Source: Sesamum alatum (lineage: Eukaryota > Streptophyta > Magnoliopsida > Lamiales > Pedaliaceae). Taken from it: 64,000 nt of DNA. Position numbers and translations under genes: made by a program. Below, in pieces: positions 1-13,000 of this stretch; position 1 is the first letter of the stretch; each line of letters opens with the position of its first letter. Location: contig JACGWO010000013.1 of assembly GCA_034509735.1 (NCBI GenBank), positions 13,226,136 through 13,290,135 of the forward strand, read 5' to 3'. The notes beneath the pieces are model-generated. The model had not been told where the DNA came from. It did no database searches and worked only from the letters and a program-made list of their open reading frames with translations.

Positions 1-1178
1 CCCATGCTTTGTAAAATTCATAAATCTAATTTATGAACTCAAGCCCGATTATTCCAAATAATACATCGAGGCTTGTATCTCCAAGAAGTATAATTTAATT
101 CCATTAAATTAAACCTTCTCCCGGAATTAATTCCAAATTAATTCCCTTTCATTTGGTGTAGCGGGTGTGACTCTTTAGGTTCACCTTTCAGCTAGACTTG
201 GACCTACTTTTCGTTATTTCATAACTAAAGTAGTCCGTTACCATGGGTGGCCATCTAGCAACGGTCCATGGCACTAGAGACTAGGTGAATTTATGGTGTG
301 AACATTTAGGCTCCGAGTATATACGCAGGTGCGGTCCTACCGACGCTCGATACGTACGGGTACGGTCCTACTGTCGCCTGTCTCCCGGCCTTTAGTCTAG
401 GGGTCGGTTCCCATCGTTGACTAGGCAACTATGCATAATGCTCGAGATAGGTTTAACTCGACGTAGGAAATCCTTTCCCACTACATCAAGTGCTATGGCC
501 ATAGACTTTGTGAGTCTAAACCATCTCCGAGCGCATAGGAGATCTTGCTGTCATATCCTTTGACAGGGGACAGATCCTATCTTGGAATTCACCGTTCTTA
601 CATACTCCGACTGCACTGGACGAGGCTTATGATGACCATGTGATATAATCGGTCAAATTTCACCAGATCCAAGATACAGCCTTAGTATGTAGGGGACTGC
701 CGTGATCCTCAAGTCCGAGGACTAATCCCGTACTATCGGAACCGGAATACGAGTCATACCGACCAAGCCCGAGTAGCTTCTATATGACGATTCCCGCGAG
801 TCACCTCAGTCGGCCGCTCCCCAGCTGACCGACCCACTAACACTGCTTAGACGATCCTCGTCACCCGTCGATGAAACACGACAGCAGATGCTTAGTGCAA
901 GTCTCAAATGGATTTCTCGATGCCCTGTCTCGAGATTCCTTTGACTTGGAGTATTTCAGACTGATTCGGCGAAACTGATTTCATGAACCTACCTCCAAGC
1001 GTAGTTCCAATTTCCCGAAATGTTATTTCAGTCTGTGGGCGTTTGTTGTGATATCGTAATCGATGCAAGCAGTAAGTACAACAAACTCATGCCTATGAAT
1101 CCTTACTACATTCATTAACATAATATTACTTGTTCACAGATTGACGAATGGTTCTCAGAACAGCCAATACCATTGACT
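1..1178 (-). repeat. Copia family 3 LTR, partial
   Basis: This stretch is the reverse complement of an LTR whose other copy starts at 56475. The two match from about 1178 back to about 473, for example around the segments containing CCTCCAAGCGTAGTTCC and the CCATGG-flanked U3 module at 236-287. The outer 22 or so bases of the LTR 5' end (the TGTTAGAATAGG terminus) are missing at 1178, where family 1 pol sequence begins. The 3' end lies outside the window. No gene is visible here. Identity as an LTR is inferred from the second copy and from modules shared with LTR families 1 and 2. Confidence 0.75.
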
Positions 1179-3275
1179 TGCACAGGACTGATATCTGCTA
1201 GTCACGCTCAAAGCGTATGCAATGTCAGGCCTGGGTAGCAGTGGACGCATTATGGATGCTACCTATGCATAGGGGATGACTTTCATCTTTTCAACATCGT
1301 CTGGCGGGGACTGTTCTTGGACAACTTGATATGCCTCCATAGGAAGGAACCTCGTTTGGATTCCCGGTCCATTCGATATCTCTTTGACTTTCTCCATATA
1401 CGAGTTTTGGGTGAGTTTAAACCTGACAATCTGGAATGATCTAGATATGTAGGATGCTTCACCCAAGTCCTTCATGGAAAACTTGGTTGGCAGCCATGCT
1501 TTCGTGTTTCCTAACATTCTGACGTCATTTCCAATGAGCAGAATGTCATCCACGTAAAGCACTAGGAACACTATGGAGCTCCCACTGACCTTCTTGTATA
1601 CACAAGACTCGGATTCGTTTTTGATGAAGTCATAACCCCGTATTACTTCATCAAATCGAATGTTCCAACTCCGGGAAGCTTGTTTGAGGCCATAGATGGA
1701 CTTCTGGAGACGACAGACCTTCTGTTCTTCTCCAGCGACCGTGAAAACCCTCCGGCTGATCCATATAGATCTCTTCTTCAACAAAACCGTTGAGGAAGGC
1801 CGTTTTCACGTCCATCTGCCATATTTCATAGTCATACCATGCTGCTATGGCAAGCAGGATCCGAATGGATTTAGCCATGGCTACTGGCGAGTAGGTATCC
1901 TCAAAATCGACCCCGGGTCGTTGAGTGTATCCCTTAGCTACAAGCCTAGCCTTGAAGGTAGTAACCTCTCCATCAACGCCGAGTTTGCGCTTGTAGACCC
2001 ACTTACAGCCCACTGGCTTAACACCTTTCGGTGGATCTACAAGTCTCCAAACTTGGTTCTCGTCATGGAGTCCATTTCGGTTTTCATGGCCTCAAGCCAT
2101 TTCCCAGAGTCGATGTCTGACATCGCTTCCCCGTATGTCTTAGGATCGTTATCCAGAAGATCGTCGCACCTAGAAATCCATATCTCACTGGAGTCTGGAT
2201 TCTCTAGTGCCCTTCGGAGAACGGGAACGTTAGTGGTAAACTGTGGGCGCTGACTGTATCGGAGCCGGCGGTTCAGGGCCGGGGCTGGCCTCCCTTGAGG
2301 TTGTCCTTCATGCCTAGCATGTTGGACTTCTCTAGGTAGGTCAGTCCTCCTAGTGTCTATCCTGAATCTCTAGGTGAGGTTTTCCGCGACTGTTTCTGAT
2401 GGCTGAGTTCCATCACTTGATCCTCAAGGATCAGCTCATCAGGTTGGATATCCTCCGGGAAGCCTTGCTCCAAGAATACTGCATTCCTTGAAACAAATAT
2501 TTTGTTCCAAAGGGTCATAAATAATAACCCGCAGTTTCTTTAGGGTATCCAACGAACCTGCATAGGCTAGACCTGGATTCTAGCTTATCTCCCACTAACC
2601 TCTTGACGTATGCGGGGCTACCCCACACTTTCAAAGTATTGTAGATGCAGGCTTGCCGTGCCATATCTCATATGGCGTTTGGGTCACTACACTAGTAGGC
2701 GCCAAATTCAATAACTTGGCTGCCGTTTCTAATGCATAACCCCAAAACGATAGGGGCAATTTGGTAAAACTCATCATGAACGAACCATGTCCAACAGGTT
2801 TCGGTTCCTCCTTTCAGAGACGCATTTAACTGTGGTGTTCCGGGAGGTGTCCATTCTGATATTATACCATGTTCCTTTAGATAATCTAGGAATTCGGCAC
2901 TAAGGTATTCACCGCCTCGGTCTGACCGTAGGACTTTAATTTTGCAGTTGGTTTGATTCTCCACTTCAAGTCTTGAATTCTTTAAACCTCTCAAGAGCTT
3001 CAGACTTGTACCTCATCAGGTAAACATAACCATACCGTGAATATCATCGGTGAAGGTTATGAAGTAGGAGAACCCACCTCGGGCCTGCGTCCTTAGTGGT
3101 CCACACACGTCTGTATGGACCAAGTCCAACAGACCTGTGGCAAGCCTGCTTTGTCCTACAAAGCTCTTGGTCATTTTCCTCTTAGACAAGATTCACAAGT
3201 TGGTAGATCACTCAAGTTCCCAACCTCTAGGTTCTTTGAGTCTACCAACCTTTTCATCCTATCTTGGGATATGTG
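1179..3275 (-). pseudogene. Unit W: decayed copia pol remnant (integrase to RT/RNase H)
   Basis: Read on the minus strand, this is the integrase core, connector and reverse transcriptase of family 1. Recognisable pieces are the integrase segment ending near 2994 (SDRGGEY), the RT palm with GCKWVYKRK (about 1651-2013) and the YVDDILLIGND active-site region (about 1540-1570). It is broken by many small insertions and deletions relative to X and Y, and no long frame survives. The RNase H end is cut away at 1179 by a family 3 LTR. The 5' side stops at the integrase zinc-binding domain, where the LTR at 3276 begins. Gag and protease are absent. It is non-functional. Confidence 0.85.
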
Positions 3276-5277
3276 TGAAAATTATGTGGATCGTCCCGGG
3301 AAAAGCGCGAATGCGGAAGCGCGGTATAATTAAAAAATTAAAACGGAATTTAAACATGCTTTTAAATTAAAAACACGTTTCAAAGGGTGTGCCTTTGAAA
3401 TTTTCCCGGGCATTCGGTGTATGTCATGAACGTATAACATAAAATAAATCATGGAGGCCATAGGGTTGAAAATTAAAGAGGGACGAAAATTTAAAACGAG
3501 ACCTACCCGTTGTCGTTTTCGTCTTCAACGGCTACACGCGTTGTTCCCCGTTTTGCACCAAGATCCCGTCCTTGAGACCCTCTAATTCGTGACACACGAT
3601 CCACCCACGTATCTTGCACGTCGTGCTAGCAACGAACAAGTGTATAATTTTGGAGTGGATGAATCAATAACACATTATCAATTAATGGTATTGATTCATC
3701 AAGATTCTAATGTTCCAAGAACAAAAGAATCAAGAAAAACTATTTTCTTGAGAGAGAGAGAGAGGGCGGACGAGAGAGATGGGAGAGAGAGAGAAACCGT
3801 GTGTGTGTGTGTGTGTGTGTGTGTGTTGGAGTTTCATCATCATGTAAATTGTAGGATGCTAGGGGTTTAATATAGAAGAGGAGTTTAATCCTCTTTAAAC
3901 TCCTCTTTCAAGAACTCTAATTTGATTAGGATTTTGACCTAGTCAAAGTCCTAGTCAAACTAGTGTTTTGACCTAGTCAAAACGATCCTAGCCATCCATC
4001 TCTCCCATTAATCTCAACCGTTGATTTTAATTTAATTTAATGGAAATATTTAAAACCTATTTAAATATTTCCAAGAGGCTAAAATAAATATAAATATTAT
4101 TTAAGCCCATTAAATAAATCCTTTTGATAAATCCAATTTATCAATTTAATTCCTTCTATCAAATAGAAAGAATTATTTCTCCAAGAAAAATAAAGGTCCC
4201 GATTAAATCTAATTTAATCATTCCTTCACTCCAATATTTAATTCCAAATTAAATATTTAATTGTGTGTGGATAGTGTGTGACTCTTTAGGTTCACCATTC
4301 AGCTAGACTTGGTCGGATTCCTAGAATCCGTCCGTTACCATGGGTGGCCATCTAGCAACGGTCCATGGCACTAGAGACTAGGTGAAATATTCAGGGATGA
4401 ACATTTAGGCTCTAACAGTACACTTGTTCTTCTGTCTACGGTCTCAACACTTAGAGTCTAAGGCACGGAAAATGCAGGTACCATTTTGGACCTAAGTGTC
4501 GGTCTGTCCACACTAAACGCCGCGAGGGAACCCTTCCCTTCTGTTCAGTCACTGTGGCCACAGTTTTTAGGGACAAGACCTAGAGCATACATGAGACTCA
4601 ACTGTCAAAACCTATTGACAGGAGACAGATCCTTTCTTGGAAACTACTGTCACTTTGTACATCAGAACTGCACTAGACATGGCTTATGACTACCAAATGG
4701 AATTCTGGCAATCTCTCACCATATCTAAGATACAATCCTGATGTACAGGTAAACTCAGTAATTCCTCAAGTCAAAGGACTTTACCTGTACCGTTGGAACC
4801 GGGAATACACGTCATACCTAGCAGACCATACTCAAGGTCCTCCGTAAGACGGTTCCCGCGAGTCACCTCAGTCAGCTGCGTCCTAGCAGGCTAACCCACT
4901 AACACTGCTTAGACGATCCTCGTCACCCGTCGATGAAACACGACAGCAGATGCTTAGTGCAAGTCTCAAATGGAATCCCGGTACCCATTTTCGGGATTCC
5001 TTGACTTGGAGATTTCCGGACTGATTCGGGAAGACTGATTTCATGGACCTACCTCCAAGCGTAGTCCCAGTCCCCGAAATCGAATCTCAGTCCGTGGGCT
5101 CTGTTTGCGTAGTGAACAGATATGGAAAAAATAGGTGCAAGTGAACACAAACAAAGTAATGCCAAATGAAAATTCACTTCTTTATTCATTAATGATTTAT
5201 CAAAACACCTATAATTGTCTAGACATAGGTTACATATACCCGCCAAAAATTGGCTTACATGGTCACCTATTCTAACA
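3276..5277 (-). repeat. Copia family 1 LTR shared by units W and X
   Basis: A 2002-bp LTR in reverse orientation. Its left edge reads TGAAA, the complement of the LTR 3' end TTTCA, and its right edge reads CTAACA, the complement of TGTTAG. It carries a (GA)n/(GT)n microsatellite at about 3748-3827, downstream of the TATA region in transcription sense, with the longest uninterrupted GT run of the four array LTRs. It directly abuts W integrase sequence on the left and the polypurine-tract complement of X (ATCTCCCACTTGACC) on the right. Confidence 0.9.
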
Positions 5278-8014
5278 ATCTCCCACTTGACCTTTAAAGC
5301 CAATCACCCATATGCCTAATCCCCATCTTCTCAAGATGTTGCGTATGAGCACTTTGCGACATAGGCTTTGTCAGCGGGTCTGCTGTGTTGTCTGCTGAGT
5401 TGACTCGGTCCATCCGAACGTCACCTCTTCCTACCATTTCTCTAAGAAGATGGTAGCGTCTAAGAATGTGTTTGGAACGGTGGTGAGATCTCGGTTCCTT
5501 CGCTTGCGCTATTGCACCGTTGTTATCACAGAAGATGACAACGGGCTCGGCGATGCTAGGCACCACACCCAACTCTTGGATGTAGTTTCTCATCCAAACC
5601 GCTTCCTTGGCAGCTTCTGAAGCTGCTATGTATTCAGCCTCAGTGGTGGAGTCAGCAGTGGTTGCTTGCTTGGAACTTTTCCAAGCCACTACTCCTCCGT
5701 TGAGCTTGAATACATACCCCGATTGAGACTTGGCATCATCGTCATCAGACTGGAAGCTGGCGTCGCTAAAGCCTTCCAGAATTAGTTTTCCATTGCCATA
5801 GACTAAGAACATTTCCTTAGTCCTCCTTAGGTACTTAAGGATACCCTTAACTGCATTCCAATGTGCCTCTCCTGCACAGGACTGATATCTGCTAGTCACG
5901 CTCTAAGCGTATGCAATGTCAGGCCTGGTGCAGTGGACCGCATATTGGATGCTACCTACGGCAGAAGCATAGGGGATGACTTTCATCTTTTCAAGTTCCT
6001 CATCAGTCTGCAGGGACTGTTTCTTGGACAACTTGATCCCATGCCTCATAGGAAGGAACCCTCGTTTGGAGTTGTCCATTCGATATCTCTTTAGGACTTT
6101 CTCCATATACGAGTTTTGGGTGAGCCCTAACATCCTTTTAGATCTGTCCCTGACAATCTGGATGCCTAGGATGTAGGATGCTTCACCCAAGTCCTTCATG
6201 GAAAACTTGGTTGACAGCCATGCTTTCGTGTTTCCTAACATTCTGACGTCATTTCCAATGAGCAGAATGTCATCCACGTAAAGCACTAGGAAAACTATGG
6301 AGCTCCCACTGACCTTCTTGTATACACAAGGGTCGGATTCGTTTTTGATGAAGTCATAACCCCGTATTACTTCATCAAATCGAATGTTCCAACTCCGGGA
6401 AGCTTGTTTGAGGCCATAGATGGACTTCTGGAGACGACAGACCTTCTGTTCTTCTCCAGCGACCGTGAAACCCTCCGGCTGATCCATATAGATCTCTTCT
6501 TCAACGAAACCGTTGAGGAAGGCCGTTTTTCACGTCCATCTGCCATATTTCATAGTCATACCATGCTGCTATGGCAAGCAGGATCCGAATGGATTTAGCC
6601 ATGGCTACTGGCGAGTAGGTATCCTCAAAATCGACCCCGGGTCGTTGAGTGTATCCCTTAGCTACAAGCCTAGCCTTGAAGGTAGTAACCTCTCCATCAA
6701 CGCCGAGTTTGCGCTTGTAGACCCACTTACAGCCCACTGGCTTAACACCTTTCGGTGATCTACAAGTCTCCAAACTTGGTTCTCGCTCATGGAGTCCATT
6801 TCGGTTTTCATGGCCTCAAGCCATTTCCCAGAGTCGATGTCTGACATCGCTTCCCCGTATGTCTTAGGATCGTTATCCAGAAGATCGGTCGCACCTAGAA
6901 ATCCATATCTCACTGGAGGTCTGGATTCTCTAGTGGACCTTCGGAGAACGGGAACGTTAGTGGTAACTGTGGGCGCTGACTGTATCGGAGCCGGCGGTTC
7001 AGGGGCCGGGGCTGGCCTCCCTTGAGGTTGTCCTTCATGCCTAGCATGTTGGACTTCTCTAGGTAGGTCAGTCCTCCTAGTGTCTATCCTGAATCCTCTA
7101 GGTGAGGTTTCCGCGACTGTTTCTGATGGCTGAGTTCCATCACTTGATTCCTCAAGGATCAGCTCATCAGGTTGGATATCCTCCGGGAAGCCTTGCTCCA
7201 AGAATACTGCATTCCTTGAAACAAATACCTTTTGTTCCAAAGGGTCATAAAAGTAATAACCCGCAGTTTCTTTAGGGTATCCAACGAACCTGCATAGGCT
7301 AGACCTGGATTCTAGCTTATCTCCCACTAACCTCTTGACGTATGCGGGGCTACCCCACACTTTCAAGTAGTTGTAGGATGCAGGCTTGCCGTGCCATATC
7401 TCATATGGCGTTTGGGTCACTACACTAGTAGGCGCCAAATTCAATAACTTGGCTGCCGTTTCTAATGCATAACCCCAAAACGATAGGGGCAATTTGGTAA
7501 AACTCATCATGGAACGAACCATGTCCAACAGGGTTCGGTTCCTCCTTTCAGAGACGCCATTTAACTGTGGTGTTCCGGGAGGTGTCCATTCTGATATTAT
7601 ACCATGTTCCTTTAGATAATCTAGGAATTCGGCACTAAGGTATTCACCGCCTCGGTCTGACCGTAGGACTTTAATTTTGCAGTTGGTTTGATTCTCCACT
7701 TCAAGTCTGAATTCTTTAAACCTCTCAAGAGCTTCAGACTTGTACCTCATCAGGTAAACATAACCATACCGTGAATGATCATCGGTGAAGGTTATGAAGT
7801 AGGAGAACCCACCTCGGGCCTGCGTCCTTAGTGGTCCACACACGTCTGTATGGACCAAGTCCAACAGACCTGTGGCAAGCCTGCTTTGTCCTACAAAGGG
7901 CTTCTTGGTCATTTTCCCTCTTAGACAAGATTCACAAGTTGGTAGATCACTCAAGTTCCCAACCTCTAGGTTCTTTGAGTCTACCAACCTTTTCATCCTA
8001 TCTTGGGATATGTG
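5278..8014 (-). pseudogene. Unit X: 5'-truncated copia pol (integrase, RT, RNase H)
   Basis: On the minus strand this reads from the integrase zinc-binding domain through the integrase core, RT and RNase H to the normal polyprotein end (MGDWL) at about 5294. It lacks gag, protease and the first part of the integrase region. The truncation is exactly at the terminus of the LTR at 8015. Within it I see a one-base loss near 6756, a one-base gain in a T run at 6526-6530, and an in-frame TAG at 5903-5905 where Y has a Leu codon in YALSV. Otherwise it is almost identical to Y. The RT motif YVDD, the integrase motifs SDRGGEY and SERRNR, and the RNase H motif SDASF are all visible. Confidence 0.9.
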
Positions 8015-10011
8015 TGAAAGATTATGTGGATCGTCCCGGGAAAAGCGCGAATGCGGAAGCGCGGTATAATTAAAAAAATTAAAACGGAATTTAAACATGC
8101 TTTTAAATTAAAAACACGTTTCAAAGGGTGTGCCTTTGAAATTTTCCCGGGCATTCGGTGTATGTCATGAACGTATAACATAAAATAAATCATGGAGGCC
8201 ATAGGGTTGAAAATTAAAGAGGGACGAAAATTTAAAACGAGACCTACCCGTTGTCGTTTTCGTCTTCAACGGCTACACGCGTTGTTCCCCGTTTTGCACC
8301 AAGATCCCGTCCTTGAGACCCTCTAATTCGTGACACACGATCCACCCACGTATCTTGCACGTCGTGCTAGCAACGAACAAGTGTATAATTTTGGAGTGGA
8401 TGAATCAATAACACATTATCAATTAATGGTATTGATTCATCAAGATTCTAATGTTCCAAGAACAAAAGAATCAAGAAAAACTATTTTCTTGAGAGAGAGA
8501 GAGGGGCGGACGAGAGAGATGGGAGAGAGAGAGAAACCGTGTGTGTGTGTTGTGTGTGTGTGTTGGAGTTTCATCATCATGTAAATTGTAGGATGCTAGG
8601 GGTTTATATAGAAGAGGAGTTTAATCCTCTTTAAACTCCTCTTTCAAGAACTCTAATTTGATTAGGATTTTGACCTAGTCAAAGTCCTAGTCAAACTAGT
8701 GTTTTGACCTAGTCAAAACGATCCTAGCCATCCATCTCTCCCATTAATCTCAACCGTTGATTTAATTTAATTTAATGGAAATATTTAAAACCTATTTAAA
8801 TATTTCCAAGAGGCTAAAATAAATATAAATATTATTTAAGCCCATTAAATAAATCCTTTTGATAAATCCAATTTATCAATTTAATTCCTTCTATCAAATA
8901 GAAAGAATTATTTCTCCAAGAAAAATAAAGGTCCCGATTAAATCTAGTTTAATCATTCCTTCACTCCAATATTTAATTCCAAATTAAATATTTAATTGTG
9001 TGTGGATAGTGTGTGACTCTTTAGGTTCACCATTCAGCTAGACTTGGTCGGATTCCTAGAATCCGTCCGTTACCATGGGTGGCCATCTAGCAACGGTCCA
9101 TGGCACTAGAGACTAGGTGAAATATTCAGGGATGAACATTTAGGCTCTAACAGTACACTTGTCCTTCTGTCTACGGTCTCAACACTTAGAGTCTAAGGCA
9201 CGGAAAATGCAGGTACCCATTTTGGACCTAAGTGTCGGTCTGTCCACACTAAACGCCGCGAGGGAACCCTTCCCTTCTGTTCAGTCACTGTGGCCACAGT
9301 TTTTAGGGACAAGACCTAGAGCATACATGAGACTCAACTGTCAAAACCTATTGACAGGAGACAGATCCTTTCTTGGAAACTACTGTCACTTTGTACATCA
9401 GAACTGCACTAGACATGGCTTATGACTACCAAATGGAATTCTGGCAATCTCTCACCATATCTAAGATACAATCCTGATGTACAGGTAAACTCAGTAATTC
9501 CTCAAGTCAAAGGACTTTACCTGTACCGTTGGAACCGGGAATACACGTCATACCTAGCAGACCATACTCAAGGTCCTCCGTAAGACGGTTCCCGCGAGTC
9601 ACCTCAGTCAGCTGCGTCCTAGCAGGCTAACCCACTAACACTGCTTAGACGATCCTCGTCACCCGTCGATGAAACACGACAGCAGATGCTTAGTGCAAGT
9701 CTCAAATGGAATCCCGGTACCCATTTTCGGGATTCCTTGACTTGGAGATTTCCGGACTGATTCGGGAAGACTGATTTCATGGACCTACCTCCAAGCGTAG
9801 TCCCAGTCCCCGAAATCGAATCTCAGTCCGTGGGCTCTGTTTGCGTAGTGAACAGATATGGAAAAATAGGTGCAAGTGAACACAAACAAAGTAATGCCAA
9901 ATGAAAATTCACTTCTTTATTCATTAATGATTTATCAAAACACCTACAATTGTCTAGACATAGGTTACATATACCCGCCAAAATTGGCTTACATGGTCAC
10001 CTATTCTAACA
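8015..10011 (-). repeat. Copia family 1 LTR shared by units X and Y
   Basis: A 1997-bp LTR in reverse orientation with the same termini as the other array LTRs (TGAAAG at the left, CTAACA at the right). By eye it differs from the neighbouring LTRs mainly in microsatellite length and a handful of substitutions. Its left edge lies against the X integrase sequence at the same base as the 3276 junction. Confidence 0.9.
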
Positions 10012-10027
10012 ATCTCCCACTTGACCT

Positions 10028-13000
10028 TTAAAGCCAATCACCCATATGCCTAATCCCCATCTTCTCAAGATGTTGCGTATGAGCACTTTGCGACATAGGC
10101 TTTGTCAGCGGGTCTGCTGTGTTGTCTGCTGAGTTGACTCGGTCCATCCGAACGTCACCTCTTCCTACCATTTCTCTAAGAAGATGGTAGCGTCTAAGAA
10201 TGTGTTTGGAACGGTGGTGAGATCTCGGTTCCTTCGCTTGCGCTATTGCACCGTTGTTATCACAGAAGATGACAACGGGCTCGGCGATGCTAGGCACCAC
10301 ACCCAACTCTTGGATGTAGTTTCTCATCCAAACCGCTTCCTTGGCAGCTTCTGAAGCTGCTATGTATTCAGCCTCAGTGGTGGAGTCAGCAGTGGTTGCT
10401 TGCTTGGAACTTTTCCAAGCCACTACTCCTCCGTTGAGCTTGAATACATACCCCGATTGAGACTTGGCATCATCGTCATCAGACTGGAAGCTAGCGTCGC
10501 TAAAGCCTTCCAGAATTAGTTTTCCATTGCCATAGACTAAGAACATTTCCTTAGTCCTCCTTAGGTACTTAAGGATACCCTTAACTGCATTCCAATGTGC
10601 CTCTCCTGCACAGGACTGATATCTGCTAGTCACGCTCAAAGCGTATGCAATGTCAGGCCTGGTGCAGTGGACCGCATATTGGATGCTACCTACGGCAGAA
10701 GCATAGGGGATGACTTTCATCTTTTCAAGTTCCTCATCAGTCTGCGGGGACTGTTTCTTGGACAACTTGATCCCATGCCTCATAGGAAGGAACCCTCGTT
10801 TGGAGTTGTCCATTCGATATCTCTTTAGGACTTTCTCCATATACGAGTTTTGGGTGAGCCCTAACATCCTTTTAGATCTGTCCCTGACAATCTGGATGCC
10901 TAGGATGTAGGATGCTTCACCCAAGTCCTTCATGGAAAACTTGGTTGACAGCCATGCTTTCGTGTTTCCTAACATTCTGACGTCATTTCCAATGAGCAGA
11001 ATGTCATCCACGTAAAGCACTAGGAAAACTATGGAGCTCCCACTGACCTTCTTGTATACACAAGGGTCGGATTCGTTTTTGATGAAGTCATAACCCCGTA
11101 TTACTTCATCAAATCGAATGTTCCAACTCCGGGAAGCTTGTTTGAGGCCATAGATGGACTTCTGGAGACGACAGACCTTCTGTTCTTCTCCAGCGACCGT
11201 GAAACCCTCCGGCTGATCCATATAGATCTCTTCTTCAACGAAACCGTTGAGGAAGGCCGTTTTCACGTCCATCTGCCATATTTCATAGTCATACCATGCT
11301 GCTATGGCAAGCAGGATCCGAATGGATTTAGCCATGGCTACTGGCGAGTAGGTATCCTCAAAATCGACCCCGGGTCGTTGAGTGTATCCCTTAGCTACAA
11401 GCCTAGCCTTGAAGGTAGTAACCTCTCCATCAACGCCGAGTTTGCGCTTGTAGACCCACTTACAGCCCACTGGCTTAACACCTTTCGGTGGATCTACAAG
11501 TCTCCAAACTTGGTTCTCGCTCATGGAGTCCATTTCGGTTTTCATGGCCTCAAGCCATTTCCCAGAGTCGATGTCTGACATCGCTTCCCCGTATGTCTTA
11601 GGATCGTTATCCAGAAGATCGGTCGCACCTAGAAATCCATATCTCACTGGAGGTCTGGATTCTCTAGTGCACCTTCGGAGAACGGGAACGTTAGTGGTAA
11701 CTGTGGGCGCTGACTGTATCGGAGCCGGCGGTTCAGGGGCCGGGGCTGGCCTCCCTTGAGGTTGTCCTTCATGCCTAGCATGTTGGACTTCTCTAGGTAG
11801 GTCAGTCCTCCTAGTGTCTATCCTGAATCCTCTAGGTGAGGTTTCCGCGACTGTTTCTGATGGCTGAGTTCCATCACTTGATTCCTCAAGGATCAGCTCA
11901 TCAGGTTGGATATCCTCCGGGAAGCCTTGCTCCAAGAATACTGCATTCCTTGAAACAAATACCTTTTGTTCCAAAGGGTCATAAAAGTGATAACCCGCAG
12001 TTTCTTTAGGGTATCCAACGAACCTGCATAGGCTAGACCTGGATTCTAGCTTATCTCCCACTAACCTCTTGACGTATGCGGGGCTACCCCATACTTTCAA
12101 GTAGTTGTAGGATGCAGGCTTGCCGTGCCATATATGTCATATGGCGTTTGGGTCACTACACTAGTAGGCGCCAAATTCAATAACTTGGCTGCCGTTTCTA
12201 ATGCATAACCCCAAAACGATAGGGGCAATTTGGTAAAACTCATCATGGAACGAACCATGTCCAACAGGGTTCGGTTCCTCCTTTCAGAGACGCCATTTAA
12301 CTGTGGTGTTCCGGGAGGTGTCCATTCTGATATTATACCATGTTCCTTTAGATAATCTAGGAGTTCGGCACTAAGGTATTCACCGCCTCGGTCTGACCGT
12401 AGGACTTTAATTTTGCAGTTGGTTTGATTCTCCACTTCAAGTCTGAATTCTTTAAACCTCTCAAGAGCTTCAGACTTGTACCTCATCAGGTAAACATAAC
12501 CATACCGTGAATGATCATCGGTGAAGGTTATGAAGTAGGAGAACCCACCTCGGGCCTGCGTCCTTAGTGGTCCACACACGTCTGTATGGACCAAGTCCAA
12601 CAGACCTGTGGCAAGCTGCTTTGTCCTACAAAGGGCTTCTTGGTCATTTTCCCTCTTAGACAAGATTCACAAGTTGGTAGATCACTCAAGTTCCCAACCT
12701 CTAGGTTCTTTGAGTCTACCAACCTTTTCATCCTATCTTGGGATATGTGACCTAGCCTAGCGTGCCACAGACGTGCGTTCCCGTTATTATCTAATTTCCG
12801 TTTGTGTTGAGCGTTAAGAACGAAATTCGTTTGTTGCAAGATATAGAGCCCATTATGTAATGTACCAAGTAGATGAGCAATTCCACACCTCATCAAATAA
12901 AAGCAATTTTTATTGATTTTAAACTCATAACCCATTATTGTCTAACAATGGAATGGAAATGATGTTTTTAATCATACTGGGTACAAAATAAACTTGCTCT

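Noticed and set aside
1696..2253. Plus-strand open frames opposite copia pol (also near 11138-11578, 19461-19901, 43463-43957)
   Set aside because: They are mirror frames of the RT gene on the opposite strand, conserved only because RT is. They have no start context or own features.
3589..3870. Short open frames in LTRs (for example around 4486, 9159, 17481, 38228, 46508)
   Set aside because: They lie in U3/R/U5 of LTRs, cross microsatellites, and have no recognisable domain.
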